Shown: piece by piece, positions 1 through 5,119 of the stretch
Numbering within the stretch: position 1 is the stretch's first letter
Layout of the letters: each line of letters begins with the position of its first letter
From: Paracoccaceae bacterium
Lineage (GTDB): Bacteria; Pseudomonadota; Alphaproteobacteria; Rhodobacterales; Rhodobacteraceae
Length of the DNA: 7,192 bases
Assembly: GCA_030625695.1 (NCBI GenBank)
Contig: DAOUQK010000191.1
Location: forward strand, 1 to 7,192
Direction: 5' to 3'
Position numbers and translations under genes: made by a program
The notes under the pieces: model-generated
Seen by the model: only the letters and a program-made list of their open reading frames with translations
The model's database searches: none
What the model was told of the DNA's origin: nothing

Positions 1-347
1 CGGGTCAGAAGGTCCAGCCGCCCGGTCGAGCTTTTGGCGTTGGCCACGGCCGTCAGCCCCGGGGGTAAGGCCAGTGATTCCGCCAGAGGCACCAGGTAAA
101 CACAGCCCTTTTCCAGTACAGCACCGTCAGACAGGTCAATCCGGTGCATTTCGAATTCTGTCAGGCGTTCGCTGACCGAGGCACCGTCGCCGACCAGAAA
201 CGAAGCGCGCACACGGTAAGCGACACGGCCCAGGCGCAGATCAAGGCTGGCGGGTTGGATTTGGCCCGGGTCGACCGGAGTGACGGCGTGGATCTGCCCC
301 GCCGCAATCATCGCCTCGATCTGTTGATTGGGGCAAACGCCGGTCAT
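1..347 (-). CDS. dcd: 2'-deoxycytidine 5'-triphosphate deaminase, N-terminal part (cut by window edge)
   Basis: The enzyme deaminates dCTP to dUTP in the cytoplasm, feeding dTMP synthesis. I translated the first 115 codons from the ATG at 347-345; the frame is still open at base 1. Two dCTP-deaminase/dUTPase-fold signatures are visible: QPASLDLRLG at residues 31-40 and NAKSSTGRLD at about 103-112, the latter being the nucleotide-binding Ser/Gly/Arg segment. The form resembles the long alphaproteobacterial deaminase (about 360 residues, as I recall) rather than the roughly 190-residue E. coli enzyme, because about 60 residues separate the two motifs. The start is supported by AGGAA six bases upstream. 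The gene begins 31 bases after the end of tRNA-Pro on the same strand with no terminator between them, so co-transcription with the tRNA is plausible. The product name is fairly sure; mono- versus bifunctional activity cannot be judged from this fragment. Confidence 0.88.
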   Translation of the reverse strand, partial: MTGVCPNQQIEAMIAAGQIHAVTPVDPGQIQPASLDLRLGRVAYRVRASFLVGDGASVSERLTEFEMHRIDLSDGAVLEKGCVYLVPLAESLALPPGLTAVANAKSSTGRLDLLT

Positions 348-378
348 GTTGGGTTCCTGCGGAAGATTTTGTGGATTT

Positions 379-455
379 TGGTCGGGCTAGCAGGGTTCGA
401 ACCTGCGACCTTCCGTCCCCCAGACGGACGCGCTACCAGACTGCGCCATAGCCCG
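379..455 (-). tRNA. tRNA-Pro with anticodon GGG, CCA encoded
   Basis: A full cloverleaf can be drawn. The acceptor stem is CGGGCTA/TAGCCCG, seven perfect pairs, followed by discriminator A at 382 and an encoded CCA at 381-379. The D arm is GCGCAGTCTGGTAGCGC. The anticodon stem is TCCGT/ACGGA around loop CTGGGGG, with GGG at 421-419. The T arm is GCAGG TTCGAAC CCTGC. C1 paired with G72 and followed by A73 is typical of bacterial proline tRNAs. It decodes CCC and CCU. It lies between the merR stop and dcd, all on the minus strand. Confidence 0.97.
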
Positions 456-466
456 ACGCTTGGGCT

Positions 467-494
467 TTCATAGCGGTTTTGTGGTCGGGGGCAA
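467..494 (-). promoter_or_regulatory. candidate sigma-70 promoter for tRNA-Pro
   Basis: On the minus strand a -35-like TTGCCC (494-489) is followed by a 16-base spacer and a -10-like TATGAA (472-467). Eleven bases separate the -10 from the tRNA 5' end at 455, a sensible distance for a tRNA transcript with a short leader. Both boxes are imperfect, so this is a candidate only. Confidence 0.42.
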
Positions 495-503
495 GGGGGA
501 ATT

Positions 504-547
504 ACCGTTGGAACCACCGTTGAAATCACTGTTGGAATCTCTGTGAG
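504..547. repeat. 12-bp tandem repeat, three copies plus a degenerate partial copy
   Basis: On the plus strand the units are ACCGTTGGAACC (504-515), ACCGTTGAAATC (516-527) and ACTGTTGGAATC (528-539), followed by a decayed TCTGTGAG. The repeat fills most of the gap between the merR stop (552) and the candidate tRNA-Pro promoter. Read on the minus strand it stays in the merR frame beyond the stop and would encode Asn/Ser/Gly-rich four-residue units. Strand slippage is the likely origin; function is unknown. Confidence 0.85.
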
Positions 548-551
548 TCGA

Positions 552-1523
552 TCAAGGCGCGGCTGCGCCTGCGGACCTGGACAGCCAGGCCTTCAATTCT
601 TCGGCCAGCGGGGTGATTTTTGCAATTTGTGCGGCATTTAGGCTGTTCAAAGTGGCCAGATGTCCCAGCGGACCTTGCGAATAGGGGATTTCATCTTCGT
701 TAGGCGGGTCCGGGGCGTCGATGACCATGGATTTGGGCGCGTCGGATGCCGATGCCATCTCGGGGTCGGGTTCAGGCGAAGATTCGGCAACAGGTGCGAC
801 CGATGTGGTGGGGGCTGCTTCAGGTGCAGGGCGGTGCAGGAAAGACGGTAGAATCGGTTTTTCCTTAGCCGGTGGGATGTCTGACGATGCGGTTGGCGCG
901 TCAGGTGGTGGCGTGACAATTTGATCCGACCTCTGATCCATCTCGGGATCAGAGGTGGGTGCTGCCGCCTGTTCCGGCTCAGCCTCAGTTTCAATCTCTG
1001 TTGCTTCCAGCGGTGTAACGGCGACCGATTCTTTTTCGGCCTCCGGAGTAACGCCACCGTCTGGCACAGGCTCACCTTCAGGCTCAGAATCAGCTTCGAT
1101 CGGGGTTTCTGTTTTGGTTTCTCCGGCCGGCGCAGGATCGGTTTTGGCGCTGGTGAACGGCACAATGTTGGGCGCGTTCTCAGGTTCGGTCGCAGGTTCA
1201 ATTTCAGGCGCTGCCGCCATCTGAATTACGGTGTCTTTGGCCACATCACACAATTCTGGTGAGAGATTGCTTACATGCTCAACCCCTTCAGAATTCAGGA
1301 TTTTCTGCACACCTTTGACGGTCAGCCCATCGTCATGCAGCAGCTTTTTGATACCACCCAGCAAGATCATATCGGTAGGGCGATAATACCGCCTGCCGCC
1401 GGCCCGTTTGACCGGCTTGACCTGGGTGAATTTGCTTTCCCAAAAGCGCAGGACATGGGCCTGAACACCCAGCCATTCCGCGACCTCGCTTATTGTGCGA
1501 AAGGCGTCTGGCGATTTGTCCAT
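552..1523 (-). CDS. MerR-family transcriptional regulator with long disordered linker
   Basis: This is a 323-residue protein. The MerR-type winged helix-turn-helix occupies about residues 9-78, with the family signatures VLRFWESKF (24-32) and GRRYYRPTD (43-51). Residues about 102-283 form a low-complexity linker rich in Pro, Glu, Ala and Thr, surely disordered. A conserved-looking C-terminal piece (284-315, GPLGHLATLN through the helix with ELKAWL) follows. No metal-binding Cys pattern is present, so a metal or redox sensor of the classical MerR type is unlikely; the effector is unknown. The start is supported by AGGAG (1538-1534), ten bases before the ATG. It lies 18 bases downstream of ihfA and is probably co-transcribed with it. 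MerR genes directly after ihfA also occur in pseudomonads as I recall, which suggests an old partnership. The linker makes long spurious reading frames on other frames and strand. Confidence 0.9.
   Translation of the reverse strand: MDKSPDAFRTISEVAEWLGVQAHVLRFWESKFTQVKPVKRAGGRRYYRPTDMILLGGIKKLLHDDGLTVKGVQKILNSEGVEHVSNLSPELCDVAKDTVIQMAAAPEIEPATEPENAPNIVPFTSAKTDPAPAGETKTETPIEADSEPEGEPVPDGGVTPEAEKESVAVTPLEATEIETEAEPEQAAAPTSDPEMDQRSDQIVTPPPDAPTASSDIPPAKEKPILPSFLHRPAPEAAPTTSVAPVAESSPEPDPEMASASDAPKSMVIDAPDPPNEDEIPYSQGPLGHLATLNSLNAAQIAKITPLAEELKAWLSRSAGAAAP
929..956. repeat. perfect 11-bp inverted repeat inside merR
   Basis: ACCTCTGATCC (929-939) and GGATCAGAGGT (946-956) are exact reverse complements separated by six bases. 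The sequence lies in the linker-coding part of the merR gene, covering the residues around SDPEMDQRS. It would fold as a strong hairpin in the merR mRNA. No U-run follows it, so it is not a standard terminator. Confidence 0.9.
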
Positions 1524-1541
1524 CTGGGCTGTGCTCCTGAT

Positions 1542-1844
1542 TTATTTCCGGTTCCCGCCGGCAACCTTTTCCTTCATCAAATGTGAAGGGCGAAAGGTCA
1601 GAACCCGGCGCGGTTGAATTGGAACCTCCTCGCCGGTTTTCGGATTGCGGCCAATGCGCGCCGATTTGCCCCGCACGCTAAAGGTGCCAAAAGATGAGAT
1701 TTTCACCTGTTCACCTTTGACCAATGCGTCTGACATATGTTCCAGCATGCTTTCGACCAATTGCGCACTTTCGTTGCGCGACAGACCGACTTCACGGAAT
1801 ACGGCCTCACTCAGGTCCATCCGCGTCAATGTCTTGTCACTCAT
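1542..1844 (-). CDS. ihfA: integration host factor subunit alpha
   Basis: IHF-alpha pairs with IHF-beta to make the heterodimer that binds the minor groove and bends DNA sharply, in nucleoid organisation, transcription and recombination. The protein has 100 residues, the normal family length. It opens with the TLTRMDLSEAVF type N-terminus of IHF-alpha, has the KISSFGTFSVR strand segment (48-58), and carries the DNA-intercalating arm GRNPKTGE (65-72) with the key proline at residue 68. The opening and the arm favour IHF-alpha over HU or IHF-beta. The ATG at 1844-1842 is preceded by a G-rich Shine-Dalgarno-like run (1856-1850). About 100 bases separate it from the end of fabH and a near-consensus promoter lies there. 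In E. coli the same gene follows pheT; here it follows fabH. Confidence 0.95.
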   Translation of the reverse strand: MSDKTLTRMDLSEAVFREVGLSRNESAQLVESMLEHMSDALVKGEQVKISSFGTFSVRGKSARIGRNPKTGEEVPIQPRRVLTFRPSHLMKEKVAGGNRK

Positions 1845-1870
1845 TCCAGTCCCCCCGGTTTATTTTAATA

Positions 1871-1900
1871 ACCATACGGTTGTCGGGAATTATCTGTCAA
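1871..1900 (-). promoter_or_regulatory. probable sigma-70 promoter for ihfA-merR
   Basis: The minus strand has a perfect -35 box TTGACA (1900-1895), an 18-base spacer and a -10 TATGGT (1876-1871; four of six matches). The predicted transcript start near 1864 gives a leader of about 20 bases, just enough for the G-rich ribosome binding site. The surrounding sequence is the most AT-rich in the window. This implies that ihfA and merR can be transcribed separately from plsX-fabH. I saw no clear IHF consensus site (WATCAANNNNTTR) here. Confidence 0.65.
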
Positions 1901-1945
1901 TATTAATACGTTGCATTCTTTTGGATAAGCGGCTGCATGCGCGCG

Positions 1946-2917
1946 TTACCAGCGCAGAACCACCGATCCCCAGGCCAATCCGCCGCCAATCGCCTCGGTG
2001 ACGATCAAATCGCCTGATTTGATCTGGCCACGGGCCCGCGCCACCGACAACGCCAGCGGGATTGAAGCGGCAGAAGTATTGCCATGATCCTGAACTGTAA
2101 CCACCACTTTATCCATGCTAAGACCCAGTTTGCGCGCCGTTCCCTGGATGATGCGGATATTGGCCTGATGCGGCACGATCCAGTCGACATCCTCGGCACT
2201 CAGCCCGACTTTGGCCAGCGATGCATGCGCGGTCGAGGCCAGCTTTTCCACCGCGTGGCGAAACACCTGAGTGCCCTGCATCCGCAGGTGGCCGGTTGAT
2301 TTGGTCGATACACCGCCGTCGACGTATAAAAGATCGCGGTGACGCCCATCGGAATTAAGATCGGTGGCCAGAATGCCTGCGTCATCGGTTGTGCCCTGAC
2401 CTTGCTGGGCCTCCAGCACCAGTGCTCCGGCGCCGTCGCCGAATAATACGCAGGTTGAACGGTCGGTCCAGTCCATGATGCTGGAAAAAGTTTCCGAACC
2501 GATTACCATTACCCGTTTGGCCTGACCCGACAGGATCAGCGCATTGGCATTCGTAAGCGCATAGACAAAGCCGGCGCAAACAGCCTGGATATCAAAGGCA
2601 AAGCCGCCGGTCATGCCCAGTTGCGCCTGAACCATGGTGGCGGCCGACGGAAAGGTGAAATCAGCGGTCGAAGTGGCCAGAATGATGGCGTCAAGGTCGT
2701 CAGGTTGCAGCCCGGCGTCGTCCAGCGCGGCGCGGGCGGCATTGGTGGCCATCATCGACGTGGTTTCATCCGGGGCGGCGAAATGGCGTCTTTCTATCCC
2801 AGAGCGACTACGAATCCATTCGTCGGTCGTATCCAGCAACTTTTCAAAATGCGAGTTTTCAACCACACGTTCGGGCAGGTAATGGCCAACCCCTTTTACG
2901 ACTGCGCGAATTGTCAT
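1946..2917 (-). CDS. fabH: beta-ketoacyl-ACP synthase III
   Basis: FabH condenses acetyl-CoA with malonyl-ACP to acetoacetyl-ACP, the first committed step of type II fatty acid elongation, in the cytoplasm. The 323-residue protein is full length. The thiolase-fold catalytic triad is visible: Cys114 in QAVCAGFVYA, His250 in WIVPHQANIRI and Asn280 in HGNTSAASIPLAL. The C-terminus with GGGLAWGSVVLRW is typical. I chose the ATG at 2917-2915 (MTIRAVVKGVGHYLP, the normal family start); the frame is open 41 codons further upstream, but that stretch overlaps the end of plsX and is not FabH-like. The start lies one base after the plsX stop (TAACATG), so translation is probably coupled. It also probably shares the rpmF-plsX transcript. 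Nothing is missing or odd. Confidence 0.97.
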   Translation of the reverse strand: MTIRAVVKGVGHYLPERVVENSHFEKLLDTTDEWIRSRSGIERRHFAAPDETTSMMATNAARAALDDAGLQPDDLDAIILATSTADFTFPSAATMVQAQLGMTGGFAFDIQAVCAGFVYALTNANALILSGQAKRVMVIGSETFSSIMDWTDRSTCVLFGDGAGALVLEAQQGQGTTDDAGILATDLNSDGRHRDLLYVDGGVSTKSTGHLRMQGTQVFRHAVEKLASTAHASLAKVGLSAEDVDWIVPHQANIRIIQGTARKLGLSMDKVVVTVQDHGNTSAASIPLALSVARARGQIKSGDLIVTEAIGGGLAWGSVVLRW

Positions 2918-2918
2918 G

Positions 2919-4031
2919 TTATTCTGCCTGCCCGTTATCTGCTTGTTCCGCCGGATTTCCGGTTTTTGCCACCCGTGCGGCCAATTTGGCGGCAAATCCC
3001 GACTTGGCCAGCCGGTATGCCAGCCCGACCGCTGCTGCAACGCCAGTTGCGTCCGCGCCGCCGTGGGATTTTACCACAATTCCGTTCAGACCCAAAAACA
3101 CACCTCCGTTAACCCGGCGTGGGTCAATCCGCTGTTTCAGGCGGAACATGGTCGATAGGGCCAGCACTGACGCGATGCGCGACATGATCGAATGGCGGAA
3201 CGCCTGGCGCAATAAATCGCCAATCAGGCTGGCGGTGCCTTCGCCTGTTTTGATCGCTACATTGCCAGTAAAGCCGTCGGTGACAATCACATCAACCCGG
3301 TCGCTTGTTATGTCGCTGCCTTCGACAAAGCCGACGAAGTCGAAGTTGGCGGCATCGTGACCGGTGATCAGCGCATGGGCCTCTTTCAATTCGGCCCGGC
3401 CTTTGTGTTCTTCGGTGCCGACGTTCAAAAGACCAACCCGGGGGCGGTCAAGATCCAGCCCGTTGCGGGCATAAGACGCGCCCATCAGGGCAAATTGCAA
3501 CAGGTCCGGCGAATCGGCGCGCACATCTGCGCCCACGTCCAGCATCACGTTGAACCCCTGTGGGTTGCGGGACGGGAACAGGATGGCAATGGCCGGGCGA
3601 TTGACGCCGGGCAGCTTGCGCAGCCGGATCATCGAAATCGCCATCAGGGCGCCGGTATTACCGCAGGACACGGCACCCGCCGCCTCACCACTGCGCAGGG
3701 TCTCGAGAGAGGACCACATCGAGGTGCCCTTGCCGTTGCGCATTACATGGGCGGGTTTATCGTCCATGGTGACAACATCGCGGGCATCACTAAAAACGAC
3801 GCGGCCCTGAAGGACGCGCCGTTTAGCAACCAATGGTTCCAGCTGTTCAACCGGGCCATGCAGCACGAAGGCAATGTCATCATAGGCCTTGGCCGAAAGC
3901 TCGATCCCCGCCACCACAGCCGTCGGCCCCGCGTCGCCGCCCATGGCGTCAACCGAGATGGTGATTTTCCCACCATTCGCCGGAGTCTGGTCGGCAGTTT
4001 GATCGGCGGTCAGATCGGGTTGTGCCGTCAT
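2919..4031 (-). CDS. plsX: phosphate acyltransferase PlsX
   Basis: PlsX converts acyl-ACP and phosphate to acyl-phosphate, the donor used by PlsY for the first acylation of glycerol-3-phosphate in phospholipid synthesis; it is a peripheral membrane enzyme. The 370-residue length is slightly above the family norm of about 340. Family motifs are clear: ISVDAMGGDAGP (25-36), VSCGNTGALMA (121-131), LDVGADVRAD (164-173), LNVGTEEHKG (202-211) and DVIVTDGFTGNVA (247-259). The extra length is mainly an N-terminal leader of about 22 residues containing TADQTADQ, a duplicated four-residue unit matching a diverged 12-bp DNA repeat. The ATG at 4031-4029 has no good Shine-Dalgarno sequence, so translation may depend on rpmF, which ends 21 bases upstream. 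The true start could lie within the leader, but I see no better-supported start codon. fabH follows after one base. Confidence 0.96.
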   Translation of the reverse strand: MTAQPDLTADQTADQTPANGGKITISVDAMGGDAGPTAVVAGIELSAKAYDDIAFVLHGPVEQLEPLVAKRRVLQGRVVFSDARDVVTMDDKPAHVMRNGKGTSMWSSLETLRSGEAAGAVSCGNTGALMAISMIRLRKLPGVNRPAIAILFPSRNPQGFNVMLDVGADVRADSPDLLQFALMGASYARNGLDLDRPRVGLLNVGTEEHKGRAELKEAHALITGHDAANFDFVGFVEGSDITSDRVDVIVTDGFTGNVAIKTGEGTASLIGDLLRQAFRHSIMSRIASVLALSTMFRLKQRIDPRRVNGGVFLGLNGIVVKSHGGADATGVAAAVGLAYRLAKSGFAAKLAARVAKTGNPAEQADNGQAE

Positions 4032-4048
4032 CTAATGCTGCAAAGGCA

Positions 4049-4060
4049 CGGCTTAAGCCG
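4049..4060. repeat. 12-base perfect palindrome across the rpmF stop codon
   Basis: CGGCTTAAGCCG is its own reverse complement and contains the rpmF TAA (4055-4053). With no loop it is unlikely to form a stable RNA hairpin, but it could be a protein-binding dyad or chance. It stands 17 bases before the plsX start. Confidence 0.6.
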
Positions 4061-4259
4061 CGTCTTCGTCCAGGTCGATATCATCCGCCAGCACAACAAC
4101 TTCTTTGTTGTCATAGTGACCGCACGAGGCGCAGATGTGATGCGGGCGCTTCAGCTCGCCACAATTCGGGCATTCGTTGGGATTTGCGGCAACAAGCGCG
4201 TCATGAGCGCGACGGTTGTTGCGGCGTGATTTGGATACTTTATTCTGTTGGACGGCCAT
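4053..4259 (-). CDS. rpmF: 50S ribosomal protein L32
   Basis: L32 is a small zinc-binding protein of the large ribosomal subunit. The 68 residues begin MAVQQNKVSKSRRNNRRAHD, the typical basic N-terminus that threads into rRNA. A zinc ribbon follows with Cys30, Cys33, Cys43 and Cys46 (CPNCG and CASCG), so this is the zinc-containing form rather than a Cys-less paralogue. The C-terminus is acidic (DDIDLDEDAA). The start is supported by AAAGG (4271-4267), seven bases before the ATG. It heads the rpmF-plsX-fabH run, which matches the conserved bacterial order yceD-rpmF-plsX-fabH. Its leader contains a hairpin whose loop can pair with the ribosome binding site. Confidence 0.97.
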   Translation of the reverse strand: MAVQQNKVSKSRRNNRRAHDALVAANPNECPNCGELKRPHHICASCGHYDNKEVVVLADDIDLDEDAA

Positions 4260-4265
4260 GTCTCA

Positions 4266-4299
4266 ACCTTTGTCTGATAGGGGCCACGAAGGTGTGGCC
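4266..4299 (-). promoter_or_regulatory. candidate hairpin/pseudoknot in the rpmF mRNA leader
   Basis: In the minus-strand RNA, GGCCAC (4299-4294) pairs perfectly with GUGGCC (4287-4282) around the six-base loop ACCUUC. The loop segment CCUU (4292-4289) is complementary to AAGG (4270-4267), the core of the rpmF ribosome binding site. Loop lengths of one, one and about eleven bases fit an H-type pseudoknot. The hairpin itself is solid; the pseudoknot pairing and any regulatory role are inference. Confidence 0.35.
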
Positions 4300-4370
4300 G
4301 GATTTCGGTCGTGTTAAACTTTGTGTTCGTCGTCGTTTTGAGCGGCGTGACGTGCGTTTAGGCCGCAGCC

Positions 4371-4392
4371 CAGTCGATGTCCAGTCGATGTC
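4371..4392. repeat. exact 11-bp tandem duplication
   Basis: CAGTCGATGTC occurs twice head to tail (4371-4381 and 4382-4392) with no mismatch, in the non-coding gap upstream of rpmF. The perfect identity suggests a recent slippage event or a duplicated binding site. Confidence 0.85.
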
Positions 4393-4461
4393 CGACGATA
4401 ATTCGGCAAGGTGCGTGAAAATACTGCGAATTTGGTCCGGCGCAAGTGGTTTTTGTACCGG

Positions 4462-5034
4462 TTAACTGTCTTCATCGCTTGCTTTGTTCAAATCCGCCCC
4501 CAAGTCCGCCCCCAAGTCCGCCAGGCCGGCAAAGGGTCGGGTATCCTCATCACGCATTGGTTTTTGACCCGGTTTTGTGAACACCGCCTGACCAAGATCA
4601 GCGTCTTGCGCCCGTGGATAAAGCGGCAGCGCCAGTGTCAGCGCCTCGCGCATCACTTCCATCAGGTCGATATGGCTGCTCAACGCCTCAATCGAGTCGT
4701 CTTCGTGCATTTCGACGTCTTCTTCGGTCGGCTCGCTCCATTTGGCAAGAAAGCTGCGTTTCACATCCCGGTCGATTCGGGTGCTGACCGGGGCCAGGGT
4801 GACGACGCAATCCTGCACCACCGAGGCACCTAGATGGGCGGTAATCTGCCAATCACTTTTGCCAACGGCGCGAATTTCCCCGTCAAACCGCAATTTGCGC
4901 AGGTTTTTCAGGCCCAATTGTTCTGCCAGCATCTTGAGAGCGGCAGGTTTGGGGCGAATATCAAAGGCATTTGTGCCGTTCTGGGCCAAATCAGCCACCC
5001 GCAAAGGGGCGATTTCGGGGGCAATTTCGGACAT
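4462..5034 (-). CDS. DUF177 (YceD-like) protein
   Basis: The family is linked in the literature to 23S rRNA accumulation and accompanies rpmF across bacteria; the exact biochemical role is unsettled as far as I know. The protein has 190 residues. I recognise the family from its place before rpmF, the CVVTLAPV segment with Cys76 (76-83), and the acidic stretch followed by ALTLALPLYPR (131-141), where the proline-containing LALPLYP is typical. I chose the ATG at 5034-5032 (MSEIAPEIAP); a longer frame starting at 5181 crosses the divergent promoter region and the start of the neighbouring lipoprotein gene and is unlikely. Both ends carry short in-frame duplications: EIAP twice at 3-10 and ADLG/ADLG/ADLN at 172-183, encoded by 12-bp DNA repeats. 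The start has only a weak purine-rich ribosome binding site. Confidence 0.87.
   Translation of the reverse strand: MSEIAPEIAPLRVADLAQNGTNAFDIRPKPAALKMLAEQLGLKNLRKLRFDGEIRAVGKSDWQITAHLGASVVQDCVVTLAPVSTRIDRDVKRSFLAKWSEPTEEDVEMHEDDSIEALSSHIDLMEVMREALTLALPLYPRAQDADLGQAVFTKPGQKPMRDEDTRPFAGLADLGADLGADLNKASDEDS
4490..4525. repeat. 12-bp in-frame tandem repeat at the 3' end of the DUF177 gene
   Basis: Plus-strand units are AAATCCGCCCCC (4490-4501), AAGTCCGCCCCC (4502-4513) and AAGTCCGCCAGG (4514-4525). On the coding strand they give the ADLG, ADLG, ADLN series near the C-terminus. Multiples of three bases preserve the frame, so copy number could vary between strains without breaking the protein. Confidence 0.85.
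5005..5028. repeat. 12-bp direct repeat at the 5' end of the DUF177 gene
   Basis: On the minus strand GAAATTGCCCCC (5028-5017) is followed by GAAATCGCCCCT (5016-5005), ten of twelve bases identical, encoding EIAP twice directly after the start Met-Ser. Confidence 0.75.
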
Positions 5035-5119
5035 CACAGGTCTTTCGTTTCTTGAATCCGGGGGCGGGTTTGTTGTAGTCGGGATAAAAGGCGTATCAAG
5101 CCAAGGCAAGAGGGCAGCC
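5035..5119. promoter_or_regulatory. divergent promoter region between DUF177 gene and bamE-like gene
   Basis: The two genes start back to back 85 bases apart, so promoters for both should lie here or close by. Toward the DUF177 gene: TTGATA (5099-5094), 16-base spacer, TACAAC (5077-5072). Toward the bamE-like gene: TTGAAT (5052-5057), 16-base spacer, TGTAGT (5074-5079). The two predicted -10 boxes overlap. None is a strong match, so the region is well supported but the exact boxes are tentative. A GANTC site (GAATC, 5054-5058), the CcrM methylation target in alphaproteobacteria, overlaps the plus-strand -35. Confidence 0.4.

Larger units (their letters stand above)
4260..4461. other. 202-base gap between DUF177 gene and rpmF; rpmF leader and promoter zone
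   Basis: No convincing gene lies here. Reading on the minus strand toward rpmF, a weak promoter-like pair TTGCGC (4445-4440), 16-base spacer, TATTTT (4423-4418) could start rpmF transcription about 150 bases before the ATG. An exact 11-bp tandem duplication lies at 4371-4392 and a leader hairpin at 4282-4299. I saw no clear rho-independent terminator for the DUF177 gene, so read-through into rpmF remains possible. Confidence 0.45.

Noticed and set aside
379..455. tRNA-Pro as an integration (att) site of a genomic island
   Set aside because: No integrase, no direct repeat of the tRNA 3' end and only housekeeping genes on both sides.
344..529. 61-codon minus-strand frame with VVPTVIPP repeats
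   Set aside because: It runs straight through tRNA-Pro; the apparent motif is the 12-bp repeat read in another frame.
647..1201. 184-codon frame on the minus strand, and Gly/Ser-rich frames on the plus strand at 660-1262
   Set aside because: They are shadows of the repetitive Pro/Glu/Ala linker of the MerR regulator and have extreme, repetitive composition.
2918..3040. Longer FabH with 41 extra N-terminal residues
   Set aside because: The extension overlaps the plsX 3' end out of frame and is unlike any FabH N-terminus; MTIRAVVKGVG is the standard start.
3357..4229. 290-codon open frame on the plus strand
   Set aside because: It is antisense to plsX and rpmF, both of which are unmistakable by motif; the product has no recognisable domain and the frame is a by-product of high-GC codon use.
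4742..5119. Longer bamE-like protein starting at 4742
   Set aside because: The extra part is antisense to the DUF177 gene and would bury the lipoprotein signal peptide inside the protein.
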